Below, piece by piece: positions 18,003-26,823 of a DNA stretch of 64,000 nucleotides. Where the stretch lies: the NCBI RefSeq assembly GCF_017656495.1, contig NZ_JACDNS010000005.1, positions 62,001-126,000 of the forward strand, written 5' to 3'. The stretch's first letter is position 1. Each line of letters begins with the position of its first letter. The notes beneath the pieces are model-generated. The model did not search any database. It saw only the letters and a list, made by a program, of their open reading frames with translations, and was not told the origin of the DNA. The position numbers and the translations under genes are program-made. The DNA is from Thermococcus sp. (GTDB lineage: Archaea > Methanobacteriota_B > Thermococci > Thermococcales > Thermococcaceae).

Positions 18003-18033
18003 TGTTTCTATTCCTTTTTTTGCATAGAAACAT
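18002..18033. repeat. 9-bp perfect inverted repeat with T-tract loop
   Basis: ATGTTTCTA (18002-18010) and TAGAAACAT (18025-18033) are exact inverted arms separated by 14 bases containing T7. It begins on the stop codon of the peptidase gene and ends next to the TATA-like TTTAAATA (18034-18041) of the phosphoribosyltransferase gene. It could be a terminator hairpin or a regulator site just upstream of the TATA box. Confidence 0.45.
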
Positions 18034-18051
18034 TTAAATATTCCTACTCCA

Positions 18052-18064
18052 TTAACGCCGTTAA
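18052..18064. promoter_or_regulatory. Palindrome between TATA box and phosphoribosyltransferase start
   Basis: TTAACG-C-CGTTAA (18052-18064) is a perfect 13-base palindrome. It lies 11-23 bases downstream of a TATA-like TTTAAATA and 8 bases before the ATG at 18073. Its position near the likely transcription start suits a repressor site. No regulator is identified. Confidence 0.4.
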
Positions 18065-18072
18065 GGGAAATC

Positions 18073-18720
18073 ATGAAAAAGTTTCCAGCATATCTCGCTT
18101 CTTGGAATGATATTGAGAAATGGGCAAAAGAAGGAGCTCTAAAAATTCTTGACGAAGGCTGGAAGCCGGACGTTGTAGTTGGGCTTGCAAGAGGTGGCTG
18201 GGTTCCAGCAAGGCTGTACTGTGATTATCTTGGCATTAAAGACTTAGTGAGTATCAAAGTAGAGCACTGGGGGATAACTGCCACGCCAGATGGAAAAGCC
18301 AAGTTAAAATACGGAACGGAGTATCCTTTTGAAGGAAAGAAAGTTCTAATTGTTGATGATATAGCTGACACAGGGGAGAGCCTAACCCTAGCTAAAAACT
18401 ATGTTGAGAGTAAAAATCCAGCTGAAGTTAAGGCTGCAACACTGTTAACAATAAAAACTTCAAAGTTCAGGCCAGATTACTATGGAGAAGAGATTGACTG
18501 GGCATGGATTATATTTCCATGGAATTTCGTCGAGGATATGATAAACCTGACAAACAATCTCTTTGAGGAAAAAGAAAAGCTTACAACAGATGAAATTATT
18601 ACATTATTCAAAGAGCTACACGGCATTGAGGTTCCGAAGGAAAGACTTAAAGGAGCTTTGAGCATAGCAGAGAAGAGAAAAATATTTAAGAAGGAAGGTG
18701 AATTTTGGCTCAAACCTTAA
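18073..18720 (+). CDS. Purine-type phosphoribosyltransferase with C-terminal extension
   Basis: A 215-residue protein with the PRPP-binding signature VLIVDDIADTGES (about residues 93-105) and VVVGLARGGWVPAR (about 35-48), typical of type I phosphoribosyltransferases acting on hypoxanthine, guanine or xanthine. The first 155 residues form the catalytic fold. The remaining 60 (from ITLFKELHGIEVP) look like a small helical or winged-helix extension. It would salvage purine bases to nucleotides in the cytoplasm. A BMP-type importer, possibly for nucleosides, lies about 3 kb downstream. The exact base specificity is not determined. The gene is followed 12 bp later by a small unknown gene. Confidence 0.85.
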   Translation: MKKFPAYLASWNDIEKWAKEGALKILDEGWKPDVVVGLARGGWVPARLYCDYLGIKDLVSIKVEHWGITATPDGKAKLKYGTEYPFEGKKVLIVDDIADTGESLTLAKNYVESKNPAEVKAATLLTIKTSKFRPDYYGEEIDWAWIIFPWNFVEDMINLTNNLFEEKEKLTTDEIITLFKELHGIEVPKERLKGALSIAEKRKIFKKEGEFWLKP

Positions 18721-18732
18721 GGTTGTGGTACT

Positions 18733-19056
18733 TTGGATAAAGAAAAAACAATAGAGGCAATCAAGAAGCACAGTAACTATTCAAGAGAAATTTACGAAAT
18801 GCATGAGGAGAGCATAAATAATGCAATTGACAATTATGAACAGCTAAAAGAGGATTATTTAAATGATCATTCAAGAGCTAGAATAGTTAGGATTGTCATA
18901 AATGAGGACAACGACTTGCCATTGGCAATTGAGTTCCACAAAAAAGACGACTCATTCAAAGGCTTTAGCATCGCAATAGGAAAGCCATACATAAAAAATG
19001 AAAATAATGGAAAAAACGAAGAAGAGCATGAAACTTATGAAGAGAGCAACGGCTGA
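18733..19056 (+). CDS. Small conserved hypothetical protein (TTG start)
   Basis: 107 residues, starting with TTG 12 bp after the phosphoribosyltransferase stop codon and preceded by AAGGTTGTGG. It has an N-terminal helix (KEKTIEAIKKHSNYSREIYE), a central strand pair (ARIVRIVINEDNDLPLAIEF) and an acidic Asn/Glu-rich tail. No domain is recognised. It overlaps the convergent HELGH-protein gene by 22 bp. A downstream ATG at 18799 is an alternative start. Confidence 0.6.
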   Translation: MDKEKTIEAIKKHSNYSREIYEMHEESINNAIDNYEQLKEDYLNDHSRARIVRIVINEDNDLPLAIEFHKKDDSFKGFSIAIGKPYIKNENNGKNEEEHETYEESNG

Positions 19057-20822
19057 ACATAAAATCCACCCTCTATCTTTTCTCCATCATAAATTTCATA
19101 GCTGACCAGATAATAGGTTGGATTTCTGTATCTTCTCGTTGAGTATCTGTCTACACCAGCAATCCAAATAACGTAATTATCTTCTCTGTGGGGATTTCTT
19201 ATAGCAAGCAGTAAAGATGTCTGGGGTGAGCTGTAGGAGAGTTCCGTGAAGGGGATTTCTTCTATACCCCCCGAAGTCATGAGAAATGTCCTAACACTTC
19301 CAAACTCTGGGTTTTTCTCAAGCACCCAAGTACCGTTCTTAAAAACAAACTTTAGTGGGAAATACTCCCCAAGCTGTTGCACAACCTTATTGCTGACAGG
19401 TCCACCTATGAGAATCAGGTCTTTTTCTAAGTCCTCATTCGTTAAGTTTACATCTGCTTTAATCTCAGTTTTAATGTTTCCAGGCCATTGTGAGTAAAAT
19501 GTTTTAAGGTAACTTTTTACAAGCTCTGCAGTCCCCTTGTCATATTCAGATCCGCTTTTGTCCGGATTTTGAGTACCATAGACAATTATTACTTCTCCCT
19601 CTTTGACAACATCATCCAAGGCTCTTAGAGGTGTTACAGGAACATTTTTCTCGTAAATTTCCTTGGCTTTTTCTGGAGGGACTTTTTCAGCTAGCTCATC
19701 GAGCATTTTATAGACGTACTCTTCGAGAGTTTTGTTTTCCTTTATGCTCAAGGCTGTGTATTTTTGATAGAGTTCTATCATATAGTCCTGCCAGAATTCA
19801 CCCCAGGCTTTCTGCATCTGAAGATTCCACTCAGCGTAATCTCTGTCTATATGGCTTAGGGCAAAATATGCCCAACCATCGGCAAAGCTCTCGTAAATCA
19901 TCATTGTATCAAACCAGAAGTGGATATCATAAGTTGCTAAATAAGGCATATCTTCTTCTATTGTGTCCTCGAGATAGTGGAGAGGTTTAACTTTGTAGCC
20001 GTAATACTCGTCCAGCTTTTCATTTGTAATATCGTGCCCAAGTTCGTGATAAATAAAGTCCAAAATCCAAAGCTTATCGAATTTCCTATTATTTACATAA
20101 ACAGCGTTGAGAGGGAGGCCGAATATGGTATCCTTAGCTCTTTCTAAGCTCCATAAAGTTCTTGGAGGTGTTCTCCTCACCAGAGGAGGGATACCCCCCG
20201 ATCCATAAATCTGAGTTACATTTTCTTCTCTGTAAAAGCTGTGTCCATGAATGCATACCAAATACGGTAGATGGAACTCAAATCTGACGTTTGTTAGGTT
20301 CATGTAAGGCTTCATGAAGTCATCCGGAGGTAGGGACTGAATAGCAGAAATATAAACCTCCAAATCTTGTTCATAATAGCTTTCGTGGGCTTTGAAGAAC
20401 TCCATGAAGTTCGTATCTTGAGCAAATTTTCTTAGAGCATCAACGATTTTGTCCAAATCTGAGTCTTGCCACTCCGTATAAATCCTTTTCATTTCTGGAG
20501 GATTCGAGAATTGGAGAACATACGCATCAAGAACAAAAAGTTTGTAGTCCCTCTGGGGGATTGTTTTTGCATCGCTGAAGTATTGTTTCAGTGCTTGAAC
20601 TGCTTCATGATTTTTGTATTTACCAAAATACACATCAATATCCTGAATATAATTATGACGATATATTACGAACTCATCAACTCCAAAAGCGAGATAGTAA
20701 ACAATGCTTAAAAGCTCCTCATTTGGATTTATCTCAATAAGAACCTTGTCTGTCTGATACTGATATGCATAAGCTGGAGAACTTAGAATTACAAAAATAA
20801 GAAAAGCTAGAACCTTCTTCAT
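19035..20822 (-). CDS. Secreted HELGH zinc-metallopeptidase-like protein (DUF4932-type)
   Basis: The ATG at 20822 follows GGTGGTGATT and gives a clear signal peptide, MKKVLAFLIFVILSSPAYAY. The mature protein is about 575 residues and exported. FIYHELGHDI (about residues 265-274) is a zincin HExxH motif, and a downstream Glu in MIYESFADGWAYF is a good third-ligand candidate. The C-terminal 190 residues (from VIIVYGTQNPDK) contain LILIGGPVSNKVV, similar to S-layer-associated segments of Thermococcales exported proteins. It is probably an extracellular peptidase. Cleavage specificity is unknown. Confidence 0.72.
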   Translation of the reverse strand: MKKVLAFLIFVILSSPAYAYQYQTDKVLIEINPNEELLSIVYYLAFGVDEFVIYRHNYIQDIDVYFGKYKNHEAVQALKQYFSDAKTIPQRDYKLFVLDAYVLQFSNPPEMKRIYTEWQDSDLDKIVDALRKFAQDTNFMEFFKAHESYYEQDLEVYISAIQSLPPDDFMKPYMNLTNVRFEFHLPYLVCIHGHSFYREENVTQIYGSGGIPPLVRRTPPRTLWSLERAKDTIFGLPLNAVYVNNRKFDKLWILDFIYHELGHDITNEKLDEYYGYKVKPLHYLEDTIEEDMPYLATYDIHFWFDTMMIYESFADGWAYFALSHIDRDYAEWNLQMQKAWGEFWQDYMIELYQKYTALSIKENKTLEEYVYKMLDELAEKVPPEKAKEIYEKNVPVTPLRALDDVVKEGEVIIVYGTQNPDKSGSEYDKGTAELVKSYLKTFYSQWPGNIKTEIKADVNLTNEDLEKDLILIGGPVSNKVVQQLGEYFPLKFVFKNGTWVLEKNPEFGSVRTFLMTSGGIEEIPFTELSYSSPQTSLLLAIRNPHREDNYVIWIAGVDRYSTRRYRNPTYYLVSYEIYDGEKIEGGFYVQPLLSS

Positions 20823-20897
20823 AATCACCACCTATGGTAACTCGGCTCATTTGTTTAAAAATTTTGCACAAAGTTTTAAAGTCAAACAACTTAACGA

Positions 20898-20915
20898 TTT
20901 TAGGGTGACCTAAAA
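20898..20915. promoter_or_regulatory. Palindrome over the ribosome site of the metal-binding protein gene
   Basis: TTTTAGG-GTGA-CCTAAAA is a perfect 7-bp dyad whose right arm ends exactly before the ATG at 20916. It lies about 16 bp after the TATA-like GTTTTAAAGT (20873-20882), so it covers the probable transcription start and the AGGGTGA ribosome site. TTAGG and CCTAA half-sites resemble those bound by DtxR-family metalloregulators, though the spacing differs from the bacterial consensus. A metal-responsive repressor site is inferred. Confidence 0.5.
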
Positions 20916-21896
20916 ATGAGAGCGAAAGCTGTTATACTCACGCTTCTTATCATTTCATTCATAATCCCCAGTGTGAGTGCTGAAAAGCCTCTTGTGGTTG
21001 CAAGCATATCCCCCTTGGCAGAGATAGTGAAGGAAGTGTTCGGCGATTCCGTAGAGGTGGTTTACATTGTTCCACCGGGAGCGGATCCTCATCAATACCA
21101 GCTCACTCCTGAGCAGATTGAACTCATCAAAAGGGCTAGTGTTGTTGTTACAGTCAATGGACATTTACCAGCAGAACAAAAGATGAAGCAACTTAAGGAA
21201 GAAGGAACAATAAGTGCAGCTGTACTGTTTGCGGAGAATTATGCGAAATACGGCTTCAGATTTTTGCCCGAGAGATGGTACAATAATAAGAACAACCCCC
21301 ATGGGGTCTGGCTGGATCCTTACAATGCTCTGGCAATTGCAAAAGCTACAGCCGAAGCATTGTCAGAAAGATATCCACAGAAGAGAGAGCTTTATGAAAA
21401 ACAATATGAGAAGTTTGAGACAAAAGTTCTGGCAATAGTCGAAGCTTACAAAGCTTTGGCTGAGAATGCAACTGCTGTAATTGAGATGCCTTCTCAGCAG
21501 TACGCTCTTGAGTGGCTTGGGGTAAAAGCTGTTGCTTCTATAAAGCCTGAAGCAGAGGTACCTGCCAAAAGCGTTGATGAGATGTTGGAGGTTACAAAAA
21601 CTGTGGATTTTATAGCTTATTCGTCTAAAAGCCCAGAGTCTTTAAAGAGCGCTGCTATTGAGCTTTCTCGGAGGGCCGGAAAGCCCTTAGCTGACATAAC
21701 AACAACTTGGATTGATAAACCTTACACCGAGATCTTGATTAAGAACTCCAAAGCTGTGATAGGAGCATTAAATCAAAAAATGTCGGCAGTCCAGCAAACT
21801 GCAAAAATGGAAAGCCTCAATGAGGTTTACATCCTTCTAGCGTTGGTTGTTGGAATTTCACTGGGGATGGCTGTTGGAGTTTTGATTAAGAAGTAA
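20916..21896 (+). CDS. Zinc/manganese-type ABC transporter substrate-binding protein (ZnuA-like), membrane-anchored
   Basis: 326 residues with an N-terminal signal (MRAKAVILTLLIISFIIPSVSA), a cluster A-1 fold and a C-terminal helix, NEVYILLALVVGISLGMAVG, that would anchor it in the membrane. PPGADPHQYQLTPEQIE (about 53-69) holds the first conserved His. NPHGVWLDP (about 127-135) supplies the second. The domain is that of periplasmic binding proteins for Zn2+ or Mn2+. No ATPase or permease of the Znu type is adjacent, so its partners must be elsewhere. The palindrome over its ribosome site suggests metal control. It converges with the BMP transporter operon. Confidence 0.85.
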   Translation: MRAKAVILTLLIISFIIPSVSAEKPLVVASISPLAEIVKEVFGDSVEVVYIVPPGADPHQYQLTPEQIELIKRASVVVTVNGHLPAEQKMKQLKEEGTISAAVLFAENYAKYGFRFLPERWYNNKNNPHGVWLDPYNALAIAKATAEALSERYPQKRELYEKQYEKFETKVLAIVEAYKALAENATAVIEMPSQQYALEWLGVKAVASIKPEAEVPAKSVDEMLEVTKTVDFIAYSSKSPESLKSAAIELSRRAGKPLADITTTWIDKPYTEILIKNSKAVIGALNQKMSAVQQTAKMESLNEVYILLALVVGISLGMAVGVLIKK

Positions 21897-21911
21897 GGAA
21901 AAAAGAAAAGT

Positions 21912-22817
21912 TCATTCTCTCTTGTAAGGTCTTCCATCCCACTTTGGCGGCCTTACTTTTCCAATTATCCCCGCAACAATAATTATTGTCACTATATATG
22001 GCAGTGTTGCAACGAACTGCCATGGAACCACTTGAGATATTGCTGGATTGGTTCTAACCCAGACTGAGAGATTGTCAAAGAATCCAAATATAAACCCACC
22101 TATCAAAGCCCTGATTGGATTCCAGCCGCTGAACACCATGTTTGCTAATGCTATGAAACCTCTACCTGAAGATATCTCCTTAGTAACAACTCCAAGCCAA
22201 TCAACACTTAAATAAGCTCCTCCAAGTCCAGCCAATGTTGCTCCATAGACTGTTGCCAAAAACCTGTACCTCTCGACGTTAACACCTAAAGCATCAGCAG
22301 CTTCAGGATTTTCACCAACAGCCCTTATCCTAAGGCCCAAAGGTGTCCTAAAGAGCACCCAGTGGGTTAAGAAGACAATTACGAAAGTTATGAGAACCAT
22401 TGGGCTTAAACCACCGTAAGGTGTGTTTATTATTGGCTGAATTCTGATGTTTGATGGGACTTGGTGTTGTCCAGCTGTGCCCCAAATTGCTGTAATTCCG
22501 AAGGCAACTACACCCAAGGCTAGGATGTTTATACCAATACCTGGAATAATGTGGTCACCTTTCATGTAAACTGTTATTGCACCGTGAAGCATTCCTAGGA
22601 GCATTCCAACGAAAGCGCCGCCCAGGAGTCCAATCCATGGGCTACCACTCATCTCCGCGAACATAGCACCAAATAATGCCGACATGAGTAGGATTCCTTC
22701 GTATCCAATGTTAACAACTCCAGCTCTTTCGCTGACTACAGCACCTGTACTCGTTAAGACTATTGGAACCATAGCCGTCAGTGAACCGAGAAGGATTGAT
22801 ATTATCATGTCAATCAT
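21912..22817 (-). CDS. BMP-type (nucleoside) ABC transporter permease, second subunit
   Basis: A 301-residue membrane protein with about eight to ten hydrophobic helices, of the family related to the ribose/branched-chain amino acid permeases (COG1079-type). Characteristic segments are VVNIGYEGILLMSAL (about 35-49) and RAVGENPEAADALGVNVERY (about 170-189). It is the last gene of a four-gene operon, and its ATG overlaps the stop of the preceding permease by 4 bp. GGTGGTGAGAAG precedes the start. It pairs with the other permease to form the channel. Substrate is probably a nucleoside, by family. Confidence 0.88.
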   Translation of the reverse strand: MIDMIISILLGSLTAMVPIVLTSTGAVVSERAGVVNIGYEGILLMSALFGAMFAEMSGSPWIGLLGGAFVGMLLGMLHGAITVYMKGDHIIPGIGINILALGVVAFGITAIWGTAGQHQVPSNIRIQPIINTPYGGLSPMVLITFVIVFLTHWVLFRTPLGLRIRAVGENPEAADALGVNVERYRFLATVYGATLAGLGGAYLSVDWLGVVTKEISSGRGFIALANMVFSGWNPIRALIGGFIFGFFDNLSVWVRTNPAISQVVPWQFVATLPYIVTIIIVAGIIGKVRPPKWDGRPYKRE

Positions 22818-23854
22818 CTTCTCACCACCTTCTTAACTAAGTCCCATAATCCCGGAACTGCAACTGCAACAACGATTATACCTTGCACCACCTTAACCAT
22901 CTCCAGTGGAACTCCAGCATCTATCTGCATGTATGTTGCCCCTGCTTTTAGTGCACCGAAGAAAATACCACTGAAAATTATGCCTATTGGGTGGTTTCTT
23001 CCTACTAAAGAAACACCAATTCCATCAAAACCATAGCCATAAATATTTGCCATTCCTTGGCTTATTGCATAGCTTGGTGGTCTGCCCATAACCTCAGTTG
23101 CTCCAGCAATTCCACTCATTATGCCACCGATAAGAAATGACCATATTATAGCCTTCTTTGGATTGATTCCACCATATCTTGCAGCTCTCTCATTGTAGCC
23201 GCTTGCTCTCAGTTCAAATCCTAAAACTGTGTGCCAGAGTATGTAGTACGTGATGATAGCAGCGGCTATTGCAATTATAAATGCAAGTGAAAGCTCGCTC
23301 CCTCTCATGAGCAATGGTAACCTTGCACTCGCGGGAACTTCTAATGTTTTGTTTGGATCATTTGGATTTGCCAAAGGTCCCAAGACAAGATACAGTGCAG
23401 TGAAAAATGCAATCCAGTTAAGCATGATTGTTGAAATGACCTCGTGAACTCCTCTGTAAACTTTAAGCAGAGCTGCTGGAAGTGCCCATAGGATTCCAGC
23501 CATAATTCCCCCAATGAGACCCCATATTGGATTTGCAAACATGTTTGTGAAGACTATAGCAGCTATTGCACCAAAGTAGACTGTACCTTCTGCACCAATG
23601 TTGAATATTCCAGTCCTTGCGCTTATTGCGAATGTTAAGGCTGTTAGAATTATAGGCGTTGCTGCGCTCAGCGTCATAGACCAACCATAGGCTGAACCCA
23701 CAGCTCCTTTCACCAATGCGACATAAGCTTTAATCGGGCTGTATCCAGAGAACTTCAGAACTATTGCTCCAATTAATACACCTATTGCAACAGCTATAAG
23801 GCTCTCCATGATAGGCTTTATGAAGCTGGAAATCATACTTCTATCAGCTTTCAT
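22814..23854 (-). CDS. BMP-type (nucleoside) ABC transporter permease, first subunit
   Basis: 346 residues with about nine hydrophobic segments (COG4603-type). The signature region ISARTGIFNIGAEGTVYFGA (about 77-96) is the counterpart of the GAEGQ segment of these permeases, and ELRASGYNERAARYGGI is the cytoplasmic loop that docks with the ATPase. GGGAGGTATCAAAG precedes the ATG. The start overlaps the end of the ATPase gene by 11 bp. It forms a heterodimer with the downstream permease. Confidence 0.88.
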   Translation of the reverse strand: MKADRSMISSFIKPIMESLIAVAIGVLIGAIVLKFSGYSPIKAYVALVKGAVGSAYGWSMTLSAATPIILTALTFAISARTGIFNIGAEGTVYFGAIAAIVFTNMFANPIWGLIGGIMAGILWALPAALLKVYRGVHEVISTIMLNWIAFFTALYLVLGPLANPNDPNKTLEVPASARLPLLMRGSELSLAFIIAIAAAIITYYILWHTVLGFELRASGYNERAARYGGINPKKAIIWSFLIGGIMSGIAGATEVMGRPPSYAISQGMANIYGYGFDGIGVSLVGRNHPIGIIFSGIFFGALKAGATYMQIDAGVPLEMVKVVQGIIVVAVAVPGLWDLVKKVVRR

Positions 23855-25373
23855 CTTTGATACCTCCCATCATGAGTCCAATCTGCTCCTCTGTTACCTC
23901 TTCGGGTTTTACAATGCCTACAAACTGTCCCTCATACATTATTGCCATTCTATCGCTTAGCTGTAGAACCTCATCTAAATCAGCTGAAACCAAAAGAACT
24001 GCCTTGTTCTCGTTTCTGAGCTTAACGAGATAGTTTCTAATGTATTCCGTTGATGCAACGTCAACACCCCTTGTGGGCTGTGAGGCAACTATAAGCTCTG
24101 GATTTTTGCTTACTTCTCTTGCAACAATCAGTTTTTGCTGGTTTCCACCGCTTAGGCTTTTAACTGGGGCATCAACCCCAGGAGCTACAATTTCAAACTT
24201 TTCAATTAACTCTTGAGCATACGCCTTGACAGTGTTCCACTTGATTGAATTTAAAGCTCCAGTAAATTTGGCATTCCAGTGAAGACCCAAAATAGAATTT
24301 TCGGCAACTGTCATATCTAATATCAAACCCATGTGTGTTCTGTCCTCCGGAATGTGGGCAACTCCCAAGTTGTAAAGCTCTTTTGGAGGTCTGCCTGTAA
24401 TGTCTTTTCCGTTGAGGATTACCCTTCCCTTCTCTATCTTTCTGAGTCCAGTTATTGCCTCAATTAGCTCTGTCTGACCGTTTCCTTCGACACCAGCAAT
24501 TCCAAATATTTCCCCAGCTCTCACTTCAAAGCTCAGTCCTTTAACGGCATCTTCTCCTCTATCCCCTTTCACCCATAGGTTTTCTACTCTCAGAATGGGC
24601 TCTCCTGGTTCTTTTGGAGGCTTTTGAATTCTCAGAACAACATCTCTACCAACCATCATCCTTGCTAAAAGCTGGGGTGTTGCTTCGTTTGTGTTTACTG
24701 TTCCAATGACTTCGCCTTTTCTCAGGACAGTAACTCTGTCAGTTATCTCCATTACCTCTCTAAGCTTGTGACTGATGAAGATTATCGTCTTCCCTTGCTC
24801 TTTGAGCTTTCTTAGAACATCAAAAAGCTCCTTAACCTCAATGGGGGTAAGCACAGCAGTTGGCTCATCTAAAATAAGGACATCAACATTTCTGTAGAGA
24901 ACCTTAAGGATTTCAATTCTCTGCTGGACACCAACAGGAAGGGTCTCAACAGGAACCTCGAGAGGAACTTGGAAGTTCAGCTCGTCCATGAGTTTTTGAA
25001 GCTTAGCTCTGGCTTTATCAACATCAATCTTGGAAAACAGTCCATGGCCTTCCATCCCCAAAATTATATTGTGCAGAGCATCAAAAACCTCAACTAAAGT
25101 GAAATGCTGGTGAACCATACCAATTCCATTAGCAAGAGCATCAGCAGGACTCTTAAAACGAACTTCTCTCCCATTAACATAGATTTTACCTTCTGTTGGA
25201 GGGAGCATTCCAGAGAGAATTTTCATCAAAGTTGTTTTACCAGCTCCATTCTCACCTAAAAGGCCGTGAATCTCACCTTTTTTAACGGAGAAGTCAACAC
25301 CCTTCAAAGCTTTGGTTCCATCAGGATAAATTTTTACAATACCCTTCATTTCGATAATGGGGACTTCCTCCAT
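23844..25373 (-). CDS. BMP-type (nucleoside) ABC transporter ATP-binding protein, two-domain
   Basis: About 509 residues. The ATG at 25373 follows GGAGGTGGAATA. The longer frame to 25433 overlaps the upstream gene and lacks a ribosome site. Two ABC domains are present. The first has Walker A GENGAGKTT, signature LPVGVQQRIEI and Walker B VLILDEPTAV. The second has the altered Walker A GVEGNGQTE, signature LSGGNQQKL and a Walker B followed by ASQPTRGVD. The second nucleotide site looks degenerate, as in the sugar/nucleoside class. It energises uptake through the two permeases encoded downstream. Confidence 0.9.
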   Translation of the reverse strand: MEEVPIIEMKGIVKIYPDGTKALKGVDFSVKKGEIHGLLGENGAGKTTLMKILSGMLPPTEGKIYVNGREVRFKSPADALANGIGMVHQHFTLVEVFDALHNIILGMEGHGLFSKIDVDKARAKLQKLMDELNFQVPLEVPVETLPVGVQQRIEILKVLYRNVDVLILDEPTAVLTPIEVKELFDVLRKLKEQGKTIIFISHKLREVMEITDRVTVLRKGEVIGTVNTNEATPQLLARMMVGRDVVLRIQKPPKEPGEPILRVENLWVKGDRGEDAVKGLSFEVRAGEIFGIAGVEGNGQTELIEAITGLRKIEKGRVILNGKDITGRPPKELYNLGVAHIPEDRTHMGLILDMTVAENSILGLHWNAKFTGALNSIKWNTVKAYAQELIEKFEIVAPGVDAPVKSLSGGNQQKLIVAREVSKNPELIVASQPTRGVDVASTEYIRNYLVKLRNENKAVLLVSADLDEVLQLSDRMAIMYEGQFVGIVKPEEVTEEQIGLMMGGIKDES

Positions 25374-25414
25374 TATTCCACCTCCAAAACAGGATAGAAG
25401 AAAGAAAAGAGAAG

Positions 25415-26692
25415 TCAGCTGCTGCTTTCCCACTGTTTGGCTAGTTCTTCCATTTCTTGCCAGCTCTTTGCGTTTCTTATTGCCTCAATTTGCTCCTTGT
25501 TCATTGCCTTTGGAACGACTATCTCACCGCTGAGTATCTTCTGCTTGAGTTCATCTACTGCTTGCCAAATCCAGTCTGGGACTTGCTTTCTGGTCTCCTC
25601 AAGCTTTGCAAACAGTTCATCCTCGCTCTTGAAGCCGAGTTCTTCAAGCTTCTTCTTCTTAACATCCTCTGGAAGTGAGTTGAACATTGCCTTAACGTCA
25701 TCGATTGTGCTAACTCCAACACCGCCGTCAGCGAGTCCGAGCTCTACAATTCCTCCCTTGAATGTTCCCTTGACCGCTGCTTCAACAGCCTTATAGACAC
25801 CAACGTCAACTCTCTTCATCATTGATGCGATAATTACACCGGGCTTAATCCAATCCTGTGCTGAGTCAACACCAATAGCAAATGGTGGACCAAATTCTTT
25901 TCCTTGGCTCTGTAAGTACTCACCAACTGCATCGAAAACACCCAAACCGACTGCACCAGCAATCTGGTAAATTACCCATGCACCTTGTCCAAGCTGAGCC
26001 TGTGCAGCGGTCTTACCTTTAGCTGGGTCTGTGAATGAACCTGTGTAGGTGTAGAGGACTTGAATGTCAACGTCCTTTCCAGTCTTCTTCTTATAGTAGT
26101 CCTCAGCCCATGCAACACCAAATCTGTAACCGCCTTCGAACTTGTAGAGAACTGGGATTTCAATACCAAGAACAGCGCCAACCTTGTCTTTGCCGTCGTT
26201 TGCAGCAATAAGTCCAGCTAATGCACCGACTAGGGCTGAACCTTCGTTTTCCTTGAAGAGAATGCTCATAACATTTGGTTTGTCTGGAACATAACCATCA
26301 ATGATAGCAAACTTCTGGTTGGGGAATTCATCTGCAACTTGCTTAATTGCATCAGTCATCATGAAACCAACTGCGATGATTATGGTGTATTCACCGCTTT
26401 GGGCAAGTGTTCTTAGGTTTGGTAAGTAATCGCTTTCCTGCTTGCTTTGAACTTCCTTAAGCTCAAGGTTAAAGTCCTTAGCTGCCCTTGAAGCACCTAA
26501 GTAAGCCATATCATTAAAGCTCAGGTCACCTCTTCCACCAACGTCATAAACAATTGCGATTTTACCAGCATATTGTGGCTTTTCTTCTGTTGTTTGTGGT
26601 GTTGTAGTTTTTTCTCCTCCAATACAACCGCTAGCAACTACACTAAATGCTAACACACCGATTAAAAACAACGCCAACACTGACTTTTTCAT
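25415..26692 (-). CDS. BMP-family substrate-binding lipoprotein
   Basis: 425 residues. A signal peptide ending in a lipobox (VVASGCIGG, Cys near residue 23) is followed by a Thr-rich linker (EKTTTPQTTEEKP) and a periplasmic-binding fold of the BMP/Med family. IAIVYDVGGRGDLSFNDMAY (about 48-67) is the typical BMP start, and FAIGVDSAQDWIKPG lies in the second lobe. BMP proteins bind purine nucleosides in several bacteria, so a nucleoside or related ligand is likely here too. It is the first gene of the importer operon, behind GGGGTGTTACC and an operator-like dyad. Confidence 0.9.
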   Translation of the reverse strand: MKKSVLALFLIGVLAFSVVASGCIGGEKTTTPQTTEEKPQYAGKIAIVYDVGGRGDLSFNDMAYLGASRAAKDFNLELKEVQSKQESDYLPNLRTLAQSGEYTIIIAVGFMMTDAIKQVADEFPNQKFAIIDGYVPDKPNVMSILFKENEGSALVGALAGLIAANDGKDKVGAVLGIEIPVLYKFEGGYRFGVAWAEDYYKKKTGKDVDIQVLYTYTGSFTDPAKGKTAAQAQLGQGAWVIYQIAGAVGLGVFDAVGEYLQSQGKEFGPPFAIGVDSAQDWIKPGVIIASMMKRVDVGVYKAVEAAVKGTFKGGIVELGLADGGVGVSTIDDVKAMFNSLPEDVKKKKLEELGFKSEDELFAKLEETRKQVPDWIWQAVDELKQKILSGEIVVPKAMNKEQIEAIRNAKSWQEMEELAKQWESSS

Positions 26693-26724
26693 GTGGTAAC
26701 ACCCCTGAAAGTTTTCTCACTCAT

Positions 26725-26767
26725 GGAGAACCACATATGCAAATATATACTTTGTGGTGTATTCTCC
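26725..26767 (-). promoter_or_regulatory. Promoter of the BMP transporter operon with flanking dyad
   Basis: On the minus strand a TATA-like box (about 26739-26750, core TATATATTT) lies about 50 bp before the ATG at 26692. It is bracketed by ACCACA (26730-26735) and TGTGGT (26753-26758), exact inverted arms 17 bp apart. Outer arms GGAGAA (26725-26730) and TTCTCC (26762-26767) extend the symmetry. A regulator bound here would block TBP and TFB access. Its identity is unknown. Confidence 0.45.
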
Positions 26768-26823
26768 TGGGTTTTTCGAAAATTTTTCAAAAAAGTTATT
26801 AAGGCTCTCTCATATTTCATCTC

